A stretch of 64,000 nucleotides of DNA from Rhizobium sp. J15 (lineage in GTDB: Bacteria > Pseudomonadota > Alphaproteobacteria > Rhizobiales > Rhizobiaceae), in the NCBI RefSeq assembly GCF_002531825.1, contig NZ_NWSX01000026.1, positions 1 through 64,000 of the forward strand. The letters run 5' to 3'. This document shows, in pieces, positions 51,833 to 60,891 of this stretch. The notes beneath the pieces were generated by a model, which was not told the DNA's origin, did not search any database, and saw nothing but the letters and a program-made list of their open reading frames with translations. The translations under genes and the position numbers were made by a program. Every line of letters begins with the position of its first letter. The stretch's first letter is position 1.

Positions 51833-54292
51833 ATGATCGATTCCATTCTCGACAAGATGACCCTCGAGGAGCAGGTCTCGCTGCTCTCGGGCGCCGATTT
51901 CTGGACGACCGTTCCGGTCGAGCGTCTCGGCGTTCCGAAGATCAAGGTGACGGACGGGCCGAACGGCGCCCGCGGCGCCGGCTCGCTGGTCGCCGGCGTC
52001 AAGGCCACCTGCTTTCCCGTCGCCATCGCGCTCGGCGCCAGCTGGCATCCCGGTCTTGTCGGTGAGATGGGTGCGGCGCTCGCCCGCCAGGCGAAGAGCA
52101 AGGGGGCGGCCGTGCTGCTCGCGCCGACCGTCAATATCCATCGCTCCGGCCTCAACGGACGGAATTTCGAATGCTACTCCGAAGATCCGATGCTGACGGC
52201 CGAACTCGCCGTTGCCTATATCGAAGGCGTGCAGGGCGAAGGGGTCGCCGCGACGATCAAGCATTTCGCCGGCAATGAATCCGAGATCGAGCGCCAGACC
52301 ATGTCGTCCGATATCGACGAGCGGACGCTGCGCGAAATCTACCTGCCGCCCTTCGAGCAGGCGGTCCGCCGCGCCGGCGTCATGGCCGTCATGTCCTCCT
52401 ATAACCGCCTGAACGGCACCTATACCAGCGAGCATCCCTGGCTGCTGACCAAGGTGCTGCGCGAGGAATGGGACTTCCAAGGCATCGTCATGTCCGACTG
52501 GTTCGGCTCGCATTCGACGGCCGAGACGATCAATGCCGGCCTCGACCTCGAAATGCCGGGTCCGGCGCGCGATCGCGGCGAGAAGCTGGTGGCGGCCGTG
52601 CGCGAGGGCAAGGTCGAAGCCGCAACGGTGCGCGCGGCGGCGCGGCGCATATTGGTTTTGCTGGAGCGCGTCGGCGCCTTCGAGAACAAGCCCGATCTCA
52701 CCGAGCGGGCGGTCGATCTGCCTGAGGACCGGGCGCTGATCCGGCGTCTCGGGGCGGAAGGCGCGGTGCTTCTGAAGAATGATGGCATCCTGCCGCTCGC
52801 CAAGACCTCGCTCGACCGCATCGCCGTCATCGGACCGAATGCGGCGAGCGCCCGCGTCATGGGCGGCGGCAGCGCGCAGATCGCGGCGCATTATGCGGTG
52901 AGCCCGCTCGAAGGCATTCGCGCCGCGCTTTCCAACGCCAACAGCATCAGCCACGCGGTCGGCTGCCGCCACAACCGGCTGATCGATGTGTTCAAGGGCA
53001 AGATCACCGTCGAATATTTCAAGGGACGCGGCTGCGAGGGCGAGCCGCTTCATGTCGAGACAGTCGACAAGGGCGAGTTCTTCTGGTTCGAGCTACCCTC
53101 CGGCGAACTCGATCCGGCCGATTTCTCCGCCCGGATGACGATGCAGTTCGCACCGGAGGAAGATGGCGAGCATGTCTTCGGCATGACCAATGCCGGGCTG
53201 GCGCGGCTCTTCGTCGATGGCGCACTGACGGTCGATGGGTATGAAGGCTGGACGCGCGGCGAGAATTATTTCGGCACCGCCAATGACGAGCAGCGCGGCA
53301 GCGTGGCGCTCGAAGCGGGCCGGATCTATCAGGTCAGCGTCGAATATGAGCCGTCCATGGCGACCGAGGAGGGCATCAATCTCATCGCGGTGCGCTTCGG
53401 TGTCGAAAAGCCGCTCGGCGAGGCCGATATCGCGGACGCCGTCGAGACCGCCCGCAATGCCGATGTGGCGCTGCTCTTCGTCGGCCGCGACGGCGAATGG
53501 GATACCGAAGGATTGGATCTGCCGGACATGCGGCTTCCGGGCGACCAGGAGGAACTGATCGAGCGGGTCACCGCCGCCAATGCCAACACCGTCGTCGTGC
53601 TGCAGACCGGCGGCCCCATCGAAATGCCCTGGCTCGGCAAGGTCCGCGCGGTGCTTCAGATGTGGTATCCCGGCCAGGAACTCGGCAACGCCGTCGCCGA
53701 CGTCCTGTTCGGCGATGCCGAACCGGGCGGGCGCCTGCCGCAGACCTTTCCCAAGGCGCTGACCGACAATTCCGCCATCACGGGCGATCCGGCCGTCTAT
53801 CCCGGCAAGGACGGGCATGTGCGTTACGCCGAAGGCGTCTTCGTCGGCTACCGCCATCACGACACACGCGCCGTCGAACCGCTCTTCCCCTTCGGCTTCG
53901 GCCTCGGCTACACCAGCTTCCGCTGGAGCGAGCCGCAGCTTTCGGCAAGCGAAATGGGTCCCGACGGCGTGACCGTCAGCGTCGAGGTGACCAACACGGG
54001 CGAGCGCGCCGGTTCGGAGCTGGTTCAGCTCTATGTGCGCTCGCCGAAGGCCAAGGTGGAGCGCCCGGACAAGGAACTGCGCGCCTTCGCCAAACTCTCC
54101 CTGCAGCCCGGCGAAACAGGCACGGCCGTCATGAAGATCCTGCCGCGCGATCTCGCTTATTTCGACGTGGAAAGCGGCGCCTTCCGCGCCGAGGCAGGCG
54201 ACTATCAGCTGGTGGTGGCGGCGAATGCGGCGGATGTCAGATCCGTGGTCGATCTGCCATCGAAGGACTATGTGCTGCCGACTTCGTATTAG
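51833..54292 (+). CDS. Beta-glucosidase, glycoside hydrolase family 3, with PA14 insert
   Basis: 819 residues, no signal peptide. GH3 N-terminal barrel with KVTDGPNGARG, KHFAGNESEIERQ (143-156) and nucleophile Asp222 in IVMSDWFGSHST; then the alpha/beta sandwich domain, interrupted at about 390-530 by a PA14-like beta domain (FSARMTMQFAPEEDGEHVFGMTNAGLARLFVDG), and a fibronectin-III-like end (VTNTGERAGSELVQLYV). Hydrolyses terminal beta-glucosides. Starts GGGAGG + 7 bases. Probably repressed by the divergent TetR protein. Confidence 0.95.
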   Translation: MIDSILDKMTLEEQVSLLSGADFWTTVPVERLGVPKIKVTDGPNGARGAGSLVAGVKATCFPVAIALGASWHPGLVGEMGAALARQAKSKGAAVLLAPTVNIHRSGLNGRNFECYSEDPMLTAELAVAYIEGVQGEGVAATIKHFAGNESEIERQTMSSDIDERTLREIYLPPFEQAVRRAGVMAVMSSYNRLNGTYTSEHPWLLTKVLREEWDFQGIVMSDWFGSHSTAETINAGLDLEMPGPARDRGEKLVAAVREGKVEAATVRAAARRILVLLERVGAFENKPDLTERAVDLPEDRALIRRLGAEGAVLLKNDGILPLAKTSLDRIAVIGPNAASARVMGGGSAQIAAHYAVSPLEGIRAALSNANSISHAVGCRHNRLIDVFKGKITVEYFKGRGCEGEPLHVETVDKGEFFWFELPSGELDPADFSARMTMQFAPEEDGEHVFGMTNAGLARLFVDGALTVDGYEGWTRGENYFGTANDEQRGSVALEAGRIYQVSVEYEPSMATEEGINLIAVRFGVEKPLGEADIADAVETARNADVALLFVGRDGEWDTEGLDLPDMRLPGDQEELIERVTAANANTVVVLQTGGPIEMPWLGKVRAVLQMWYPGQELGNAVADVLFGDAEPGGRLPQTFPKALTDNSAITGDPAVYPGKDGHVRYAEGVFVGYRHHDTRAVEPLFPFGFGLGYTSFRWSEPQLSASEMGPDGVTVSVEVTNTGERAGSELVQLYVRSPKAKVERPDKELRAFAKLSLQPGETGTAVMKILPRDLAYFDVESGAFRAEAGDYQLVVAANAADVRSVVDLPSKDYVLPTSY

Positions 54293-54377
54293 GCGCCAGA
54301 CTGAAGCGAGATGAAGCTCCGCATCTCAACATGCGAACGATGGGACGCTTTGAAACGGCGCGGACTAAACATCTAAG

Positions 54378-54836
54378 CTAGTCACCACCGCCAAGCCGGG
54401 CTTTGATTGCGTCCATCTGCTCGATCTCCGCGCGTTGGCCGCGCGAAATCGCCGCACAGAGCGAGATGAGTTCCGGGTCCCGGAGAGAAGCGTTCCTGCA
54501 CATGAGAATCGCACCTGAATGGTGCGGAACCATCGAGGCGATGAACTGACGGTCGCCGATCAGGGCTTGCGTGCGCGTACCGGCGAGGGCGCCAACGAAG
54601 ACGATGATGAGAACGAGATAGATGGCGGCGTTCAATTTCCTGTTCGGGTACATGCCGCCCATGGTCAGGAGCATAATGACGCCCATTGGAGCCACCATGG
54701 TCAGCGCCATATAGAACATGTTCAGATTGTTCCGGAAATCGCTCCAGCCATCGACCATCGAGAACATCACGAAGTACATGACGATGAAGCTCAGGATCAT
54801 GTTGACGGCGAACATGACGTAGGGATCTCTGCTCAT
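54378..54836 (-). CDS. DUF305 membrane protein
   Basis: 152 residues. Three transmembrane helices in the first ~95 residues (FAVNMILSFIVMYFVMFSMV, MALTMVAPMGVIMLLTMGGM, AAIYLVLIIVFVGALAG), then a DUF305 domain beginning QFIASMVPHHSGAILMCRNA, with the His-His-x(2)-A motif and methionines thought to bind metal, and ending GQRAEIEQMDAIKARL. DUF305 proteins often go with copper resistance. No neighbour links it to an operon. Confidence 0.85.
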   Translation of the reverse strand: MSRDPYVMFAVNMILSFIVMYFVMFSMVDGWSDFRNNLNMFYMALTMVAPMGVIMLLTMGGMYPNRKLNAAIYLVLIIVFVGALAGTRTQALIGDRQFIASMVPHHSGAILMCRNASLRDPELISLCAAISRGQRAEIEQMDAIKARLGGGD

Positions 54837-55128
54837 CTCTTCTCGGCCGGAATTGTGACACGTGCGCGAATGGCTTCCTTACCCGCCTTCGCACACAGGC
54901 GGGTATCCGAAGGCGACAACTTGGACGTACGTCGCCTAACCTTGCGCCGAAGGATTTGTTCCGAGCGGGCCGGCTTCGATGCGTCTCTGCTTGCGCTTGT
55001 TTTTGCGGAATCATGACATGGCTTTCGTCATGCCGTCTTCGCCGCCATGACGGCCATTTTCCCGAATACCGATGCAAGGGGGTGATCTCGCGGGTGCAAT
55101 GGCGTTAGAAGGGTGACGCGCCGCTTCC

Positions 55129-56499
55129 ATGCTCTCCGAGTCCGCCATGCCCGTTTCCTATCGCAATTCCAAGCTGCTTCGCCGTTCCCGCGTATTCTGG
55201 GGATCCCTTTCGCTCTGGCGGCCGCGGCTGGTCTTCTGGTGCGGGGCGCTTGCCATCGGCGTCATCAGCGTCGGTTTTGCGAGGCTCGCCGATCTCGCGC
55301 AGAAGGCTTTCGCGGGCGTGACGTCGTCCGGCGAATGGGCCTTTCTGCTGCCGCTTATCCTGGCGCCGCCCGGCTTCATGCTGTCGGCCTATCTCGCCGC
55401 GAGGTTTTTTCCCAATTCCCAGGGGAGCGGCATCCCGCAGGCGATCGCGGCGCGGCATCTGCGCGATGAGGAGGACCGGACGCGGCTGCTGTCGCTGAGG
55501 ATCGCCTTCGGCAAGATCGTGCTCACCGTGCTCGGGCTGTTCTGCGGCGCTTCTATCGGCCGCGAGGGGCCGACGGTGCAGGTCGGCGCGTCGATCATGC
55601 TCGCGGTCGCTCGCTTTGGCGGCATGGCGCAGGCGCGGGGGCTGATCCTCGCCGGCTCGGCGGCCGGTATCGCGGCCGCCTTCAACACGCCGCTTGCCGG
55701 CATCGTCTTCGCCATCGAGGAGATGAGCCGCACCTATGAATCGCGGGCAAACGGGCTGGTGCTGACCGCCGTCATCCTGTCCGGGCTCGCCGCCCTCGGG
55801 CTTGCCGGCAGCTACAATTATTTCGGCGAAGCCTCCGCGGCGCCGAACGAGCTTCGCGACTGGGGCCTCGTTCTTGCCTGCGGCATCGGCGGCGGCGCGC
55901 TCGGCGCGGGCTTCAGCGGTTTCGCACTCCATTTCGGCCAGCGGATCCGCCGGTGGGCGCAGCCGCAGCCGCTGCCGCGCATGCTGGCTCTCGCCGGCCT
56001 TTGCGGCCTTGCCGTCGCGCTGATCGGTGTCGCCTCCGGCGGCAGCACCTTCGGCACCGGATATGAGCAGGCGAGGGGCGCCGTCGAGGGCCATGCGCTG
56101 CCCATGCTCTTCTTCGCCGAAAAGCTCGCCGCGAGCTTCCTGTCGATGATCTCGGGCATTCCGGGCGGCATCTTCGCGCCGTCGCTCGCGGTCGGCGCCG
56201 GCTTCGGCAGCACCATGGGCTCGCTCTTCGGCACCAGCATCGCCCTTGCCGCGATCCTCGGCATGGCCGGTTACTTTTCCGGCGTCGTGCAGGCGCCGAT
56301 GACCGCCTTCGTGATCATCCTCGAAATGACCGGCGACCATCAGGCCGTCATCCCGATCATGGCCGTCTCGATGATTGGCTACGTCACGTCGCGCATCCTC
56401 TCGCGCGAGCCGCTCTATCACGGCCTCTCGCGCGTCTTCATCGCCGCGGCGATCAGGGCGCGGCGCGCCCTGGAGAAGGAGGAAGCGGCGGCGCAGTAG
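55129..56499 (+). CDS. ClC family chloride channel/transporter
   Basis: 456 residues. About ten membrane helices with all three selectivity segments: GSGIPQA (where the first Ser-Gly pair coordinates chloride), GREGPTVQVGASI and GIPGGIFAPSLAVGAGFGS. The Glu of GREGP is the gating glutamate. Exchanger or channel cannot be decided by eye. An alternative ATG lies at 55147 (MPVSYRNSK). Preceded by a 292-base gap without a supported gene; converges on the RTX protease gene. Confidence 0.94.
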   Translation: MLSESAMPVSYRNSKLLRRSRVFWGSLSLWRPRLVFWCGALAIGVISVGFARLADLAQKAFAGVTSSGEWAFLLPLILAPPGFMLSAYLAARFFPNSQGSGIPQAIAARHLRDEEDRTRLLSLRIAFGKIVLTVLGLFCGASIGREGPTVQVGASIMLAVARFGGMAQARGLILAGSAAGIAAAFNTPLAGIVFAIEEMSRTYESRANGLVLTAVILSGLAALGLAGSYNYFGEASAAPNELRDWGLVLACGIGGGALGAGFSGFALHFGQRIRRWAQPQPLPRMLALAGLCGLAVALIGVASGGSTFGTGYEQARGAVEGHALPMLFFAEKLAASFLSMISGIPGGIFAPSLAVGAGFGSTMGSLFGTSIALAAILGMAGYFSGVVQAPMTAFVIILEMTGDHQAVIPIMAVSMIGYVTSRILSREPLYHGLSRVFIAAAIRARRALEKEEAAAQ

Positions 56500-56549
56500 C
56501 GCATCGGCTTCCCGCGCCGGCCGTGGTTGGGTTCAGCGCCGGTGGGCGC

Positions 56550-58385
56550 TCAGAGCAGGAAGTCGCCTTTCGAGAGGGAGATTCCGTTCTCCAGATGAAT
56601 GGCGAAATCGGCCTGCCGGTCGCCGTTCGTGTCGCCATAGACATAGGTGCCGGAGGCCTCTTTGAGATAGCGCAGTTCACCGGCCGCGCCGGTGAAAGCT
56701 GCCGTGCCGAGATAAAGGAAAGCCTGATCGCCCGATGTCAGCGAATTGGCATCGATGGCCGAGAGGTCGATGCGGTCGCCGCCGGCGCTCGAAAAGTCCA
56801 GGATCGAATCGCGGCCCGCGACGGCAACCGTGCTGTCGGCCAGTGCCTTGAAGACGAAGGTATCGGCACCCACGCCGCCCGTCAGATCGTCGGAGCCGAG
56901 ACCGCCATAGAGCGCGTCGCTGCCGCTGCCGCCGTTGAGAAGATCGTCGCCGGCTCCGCCGGTGAGCACATTGGCGCCGGTGTTGCCATAGAGTTTGTCG
57001 GCGTGGCTCGAGCCGGTCAGCCGCTCGATCGAGATATAGACGTCGCCCTTGGCCTCGCCGGTGTTGGCGGCCGCGTTGGCAAGGTTTGCCGTCACGCCGG
57101 CCGCGGCGCTGGCATAGGAGACGGTATCTTTTCCGTCGCCGCCATCGAGCCTGTCAGCCCCTTCGCCGCCGTTCAGCGTATCATTGCCGCCGCGTCCCGA
57201 AAGCACGTTGTCCCCGGCATTGCCATAGAGCTGATCGCCATAATTCGAACCCGTCAGCATCTCGATCGAGACATAGACGTCGCCCTTGGCTTCGCCGGTG
57301 TTGACGGCTGCATTGGCAAGGTTCGCCGTCACGCCGGTCGTGGCGTTGGCATAGGAGGCAGCATCCTTTCCGGCGCCGCCATCAAGCCTGTCGGCCCCGC
57401 CGCCGCCGGTCAGGACATCGTCGCCGTCGCGCCCGGACAGGACGTTGGCCACGCCGTTGCCGATCAGGATATCGGCGGCGCTGCCGCCGGTGGCGTTCTC
57501 GATCACGACGCCATGGGCAATGGTATATCCGCCCGTCAGCGTTTCGGATGTCGAGATCCAGCCGCCGCCGCCGACCTCGGCCTTGAGGCTCGCCGCGCGC
57601 AGATCGATCTTTACCCTGCTTTCGCCGACATATTCGATGGTATCGACGCCGCCTGTATCCCAGATCGTCGTGTAACCGTGATTGAAGTCCACATCGTCGC
57701 TGAACGTGTAGGAGTTGGCTCCGGCATTATAGGCGTGCGTTCCATAAAGATATTGCAGCGCCGCGATGTCGATCGCGCCGTACGAGCCGGGTTGGGCGTT
57801 CACCGCCGTGCCGAAATCCACAGCTGCCGTGAATGGATTATCCTCCGCGAGGAAGGGAAAGGTGTATCCCATCACCGTGTTGAGCTGCGAGTTCAAAAAG
57901 CCGGTGCCCTGGTCCGCCGGGCCCTCGACGCCGGGAAGCTGCGGCCCGAGCGAAACGTCATGCGGGTGCTTCAGCCCGAGCGCATGTCCCGTCTCGTGGA
58001 ACCAGGTCAGGGAAAAGGTTCCGAGCCGGACGGCTTCGGCGGAACCGGCGACATCGCTGTTGATGCCGACAATGGAATCGACCGTCGTCGCGCCCGGTCC
58101 GGGAACGCCGGATTCGCCGCCGCCGCCCTCCACGAGCTTGAAGTTGATGTTGCCGGCTGCGGCGACTTCCTTGAAGGTCAGCTGCGTAAAGGATTCGATG
58201 TTGCTGACGATCTCGCGATAGAAGTCTTTCCAATCGCCTTCATCGAAATCGGCAATGCCATTGCCGTTCATGTCGCCGGCGGCAAAGCTGTAAGTGACGG
58301 TCGGCCCGGCCCAGGCGCCCCCATCGATCAAGCCGTTCAGGACAGCGTTGCTGGAAAGGGTAACGGGCTTGGTTGCATCCGCCAT
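56550..58385 (-). CDS. Serralysin-like M10 metalloprotease with RTX calcium repeats
   Basis: 611 residues, no N-terminal signal. Zinc site HETGHALGLKH (130-140) and Met-turn NTVMGYTF (Met172) place it in the M10 metzincins. From about 305 come glycine-aspartate nonapeptide repeats (GGxGxDxLx) in three blocks separated by two ~55-residue spacers nearly identical to each other (TGVTANLANAAVNTGEAKGD and TANLANAAANTGEAKGD). The C-terminus ADFAIHLENGISLSKGDFLL fits the type I secretion signal (hydrophobic after acidic). Secreted calcium-dependent protease; no type I secretion genes are in the window. Confidence 0.92.
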   Translation of the reverse strand: MADATKPVTLSSNAVLNGLIDGGAWAGPTVTYSFAAGDMNGNGIADFDEGDWKDFYREIVSNIESFTQLTFKEVAAAGNINFKLVEGGGGESGVPGPGATTVDSIVGINSDVAGSAEAVRLGTFSLTWFHETGHALGLKHPHDVSLGPQLPGVEGPADQGTGFLNSQLNTVMGYTFPFLAEDNPFTAAVDFGTAVNAQPGSYGAIDIAALQYLYGTHAYNAGANSYTFSDDVDFNHGYTTIWDTGGVDTIEYVGESRVKIDLRAASLKAEVGGGGWISTSETLTGGYTIAHGVVIENATGGSAADILIGNGVANVLSGRDGDDVLTGGGGADRLDGGAGKDAASYANATTGVTANLANAAVNTGEAKGDVYVSIEMLTGSNYGDQLYGNAGDNVLSGRGGNDTLNGGEGADRLDGGDGKDTVSYASAAAGVTANLANAAANTGEAKGDVYISIERLTGSSHADKLYGNTGANVLTGGAGDDLLNGGSGSDALYGGLGSDDLTGGVGADTFVFKALADSTVAVAGRDSILDFSSAGGDRIDLSAIDANSLTSGDQAFLYLGTAAFTGAAGELRYLKEASGTYVYGDTNGDRQADFAIHLENGISLSKGDFLL

Positions 58386-58518
58386 GGGGCCTCGCTTGAT
58401 TGATGATAACGAGTGCGGCTGACGGCACCAAACGCCCGGCCATGCGAGCCGAACCGTTCAGGATTCGCGCTGCTCCCTGTTGATCTCCTTGCTTTCAGGG
58501 CTGGATTTTTCTGTCAAT

Positions 58519-59031
58519 TCAACTGCGGAAAAGATTGAAGAAGGATGCGCGATCCTGCCCGCCAATTCGTAATTTGGCTAGGCAACCCGAGGTACCTGCT
58601 TCAGTTAGAGCGCCGTTACGCTGACCTGCATTCGCCTCCATCCAAGCGTCGAAAAGCGCCTTGCGAATGGCTGGCGGGATATCTTTGTCGCGCTCGGCTC
58701 CGGCATCATCATCCAGTCCGGCGGATGAAAGCAGCTCGGTCAACGCGTCGAAGTGCCGGCGCGCTTTTCTCAGCACATCGGCGCGGGCGATCGGAAGATC
58801 GATCACCGCTTCCAGCGCGCGAACGACCCTGCGGGCCGCTCGCCGGATGTCGCGAGAAGACGCGTCGCATTTGGCGATCTCCGTCGCCAGGGCGAACTTG
58901 GCGCGATAGCTTATCGCGTTTCGGGCAGCGATCTGCCAATGGCGGTATAGCTGTTGCATGCTGCGGTAACGCGGAAGATCGCGAAAACGGCGCCCGCGAT
59001 TTGCGAAGAGGGTGAATCGCATTTTAACCAA
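58519..59031 (-). CDS. Hypothetical protein
   Basis: 170 residues (or 167 from the ATG at 59022, MRFTLFANRG). Helical and basic in the first 80 residues (RRFRDLPRYRSMQQLYRHWQIAARNAISYRAKFALATEIAKC), with no signal peptide, membrane helix or known motif I can name. Codon use is typical of the region and the open frame lacks competing frames. Upstream of it is a 147-base gap with a hairpin. Function unknown. Confidence 0.55.
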   Translation of the reverse strand: MVKMRFTLFANRGRRFRDLPRYRSMQQLYRHWQIAARNAISYRAKFALATEIAKCDASSRDIRRAARRVVRALEAVIDLPIARADVLRKARRHFDALTELLSSAGLDDDAGAERDKDIPPAIRKALFDAWMEANAGQRNGALTEAGTSGCLAKLRIGGQDRASFFNLFRS

Positions 59032-59107
59032 AACTTAAGCGTAAATTAGTGAAAACTTACTAAACTCCGGCGTCGCTCATGCGGTGAGCGTGAGCCGCAA
59101 ACGAAAC

Positions 59108-59131
59108 GGGCGTCGGCCGAAGCCGACGCCC
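59108..59131 (-). terminator. Hairpin downstream of the DUF1236 gene
   Basis: GGGCGTCGGC-CGAA-GCCGACGCCC is a perfect 10-base-pair stem with a tetraloop, about 48 bases past the DUF1236 stop; on the minus strand it is followed by GTTTCGTTT. Confidence 0.6.
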
Positions 59132-59178
59132 GCGATCATCCGGGGGGAGTTGTCACTCTTAAACCGGGCCGGATGCCA

Positions 59179-59565
59179 CTACTGGATGATCTGCACGACC
59201 TTGCGGCTCTGCGGCTCTACGATGACCCGCTCCTGGCCGATCACGACATAGCCATACTTGGGGTTGTCGGGAACCGGAGTGACGATGACATCGGGAGGCA
59301 GGGCAGCGCCGACCTGCACGCGCTCCTGGACGACGACCGTCTCCGCCGGGGCGGGCGCCTGCTGAACATAGGTCACGACTTCGGCCGGCGGAGGGTCGAT
59401 CACGCCGCCTGCTACGCCGCCCACCACCGCGCCAACTCCGGCGCCGACCGGGCCGCCCAGGATGGCGCCGGTGGCTGCACCGCCGACCATGCCGGTCGTT
59501 GCGCCATCGGCATAGGCCGAGCCCGCGATGCAGGTCATTGCGGCTGCGAGGATAATGCCTTTCAT
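59179..59565 (-). CDS. Exported DUF1236-type protein
   Basis: 128 residues. Signal peptide MKGIILAAAMTCIAGSAYA. A glycine-rich stretch (GMVGGAATGAILGGPVGAGVGAVVGGVAGG, residues 25-55) resembles the Gly-zipper segment of outer-membrane-associated proteins, followed by a Pro/Val-rich part and LPPDVIVTPVPDNPKYGYVVIGQERVIVEPQSRKVVQII, the DUF1236 motif frequent in Rhizobiales. Probably periplasmic or envelope bound; function unknown. AAGGAG precedes the ATG. Confidence 0.85.
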   Translation of the reverse strand: MKGIILAAAMTCIAGSAYADGATTGMVGGAATGAILGGPVGAGVGAVVGGVAGGVIDPPPAEVVTYVQQAPAPAETVVVQERVQVGAALPPDVIVTPVPDNPKYGYVVIGQERVIVEPQSRKVVQIIQ

Positions 59566-59687
59566 TTTACTGCTCCTTATCGTTGGTGCAGTGAAAAGCC
59601 AGTTTCACAAAGTTTGTTCCAGGCATCGGACCTAGGTCGGACGGCATCGGCGCTCGCGGTGCAGAGGCAAAATCTCATAGGGAACGA

Positions 59688-60059
59688 TCACCGCTTCGCT
59701 CGAGGATGTCCCATCAGCACTTCATACTCTCTGTCGGTCAATCGCTCGATCGACCGCAGCTGTGCGGGAATGTCCATGCGCTCGTGCAAGACCGCGGCAA
59801 TGACGAAGGTGGCATCGTCAACGACTATGTAGACTGCGTAATGGTGTTCGATCCTGTGGAGCCGGAACGGGGAGTTTCCGACCCGCTCGTCTTCCCTCGC
59901 CTTCAGACGGGCATAGGCTTCCGGGATGCCTTCAAATCCTGCTCGAAGCAGACGGCCATATGCTTTTGCCTGTTCGGCAGACCATCTCCGTGCGGTTTCG
60001 CGGACCGCCAGACGATAATTGTCGAGTGCAGTCGGCAGCATGAGAACGCGAGGAGCCAC
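59688..60059 (-). CDS. parE: RelE/ParE family toxin
   Basis: 123 residues from a GTG that shares its G with the antitoxin's TAG stop (TAGTG); an ATG six codons later (MLPTALDNYRLAV) is also possible. The beta-sheet core EERVGNSPFRLHRIEHHYAVYIVVDDATFVIAAVLHERMD is the ParE/RelE pattern, with the terminal LHERMDIPAQL typical of ParE. ParE toxins inhibit DNA gyrase; RelE cleaves mRNA. Which activity applies is not decidable here. Confidence 0.87.
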   Translation of the reverse strand: MAPRVLMLPTALDNYRLAVRETARRWSAEQAKAYGRLLRAGFEGIPEAYARLKAREDERVGNSPFRLHRIEHHYAVYIVVDDATFVIAAVLHERMDIPAQLRSIERLTDREYEVLMGHPRAKR

Positions 60060-60316
60060 TAGCGCAGCTCTTCATCCAGTTCGGCATCGACGGCATCAAG
60101 TGCGGAAAGGGGCAGCATCTCTCCGCGCCGGAATTCCTCTTCCGCCCGCAGCAGCGAGCGGATGGCGTAGCGGCGGTCTTCTTCACGTGCCATATCTTCG
60201 CGGATAAGGGCGCGAACATATTCGCTCGGGGTCGTATATTGGCTTTTTCCGTTGGCGCGCATATCGACGAAGGCGCGCATTTCATCGGGCAAACTGACAT
60301 GTAGGCTGCTGGTCAT
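60059..60316 (-). CDS. parD: ParD-type ribbon-helix-helix antitoxin
   Basis: 85 residues from ATG 60316 (MTSSLHVSLPDEMRAFVDM), with GGAGGG eight bases upstream; an upstream frame extension lacks a ribosome-binding site. RHH strand and helices: SLHVSLPDEMRAFVDMRANGKSQYTTPSEYVRALIRED, the CopG/ParD pattern. Acidic C-terminal helix should bind the toxin. Coupled to parE. Confidence 0.9.
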   Translation of the reverse strand: MTSSLHVSLPDEMRAFVDMRANGKSQYTTPSEYVRALIREDMAREEDRRYAIRSLLRAEEEFRRGEMLPLSALDAVDAELDEELR

Positions 60317-60405
60317 AACCGCGCCCTCCCTGATCCGGATCACCGGATGAATTGTTCGCATTTCGGCTGTGATGTCAATATTTGACATTCGCTTGCCGTA
60401 TACGC

Positions 60406-60891
60406 TCAGCCTCCTCTTATCCCAAACCAGCGCAGGATCATATGATCGAGCGAAAACCGCCCGGGACCGCCGGCGATGATGACGAGGAAGCAGACGGCCC
60501 AGGTTCCGTGGGTCGGCCAGGCATCGGGATAGACGAAGATCTCGATGACGACGGTCATGCCGAGGAGGGCGAGCGCCGAGAGGCGGCTGGCGAGGCCGAT
60601 GACGAGGAGCATGGGAAAGAAGTGCTCGGCGAAGGCCGCAAGATGGGCGGCGATCCAGGGATCGACGAAAGGCAGCCTGTATTCCGTCTCGAAGAGATAG
60701 ACGGCATTGTCGGTGACATGCCAGCCGTCCACCTTGGTCTGGCCCGATTGCCAGAAGACGGCGGCGATCGACAGGCGCGAGATCAGCGCGATCAGATCAT
60801 GCGGAATGCGGTCGAGAAGCCGGAACGCTGCGTAGAGCCGCCCTGCCGTCGTGCGCGGTGCGGGGGCGGCCATGCTCATCTCAGTATTCAT
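60406..60891 (-). CDS. DoxX family membrane protein of the bufferin operon
   Basis: 161 residues from ATG 60891 (MNTEMSMAAPAPRTTAG), overlapping the bufC-like gene by 11 bases. Four transmembrane helices of the DoxX fold: LIALISRLSIAAVFWQSGQTKV, WIAAHLAAFAEHFFPMLLVIGLAS, ALALLGMTVVIEIFVYPDAW and TWAVCFLVIIAGGPGRFSLD. DoxX proteins commonly close bufA-bufB-bufC operons; their biochemical role there is unclear (possibly redox or membrane handling). Confidence 0.9.
   Translation of the reverse strand: MNTEMSMAAPAPRTTAGRLYAAFRLLDRIPHDLIALISRLSIAAVFWQSGQTKVDGWHVTDNAVYLFETEYRLPFVDPWIAAHLAAFAEHFFPMLLVIGLASRLSALALLGMTVVIEIFVYPDAWPTHGTWAVCFLVIIAGGPGRFSLDHMILRWFGIRGG

Noticed and set aside
51722..53053. 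Upstream extension of the TetR frame across the GH3 gene
   Set aside because: TetR homology begins only after the ATG at 51721; the extension is antisense to the glucosidase.
56523..58403. A 626-codon open frame opposite the RTX protease
   Set aside because: Its repetitive Val/Ile/Arg translation is the complement of the RTX repeats, not an independent protein.
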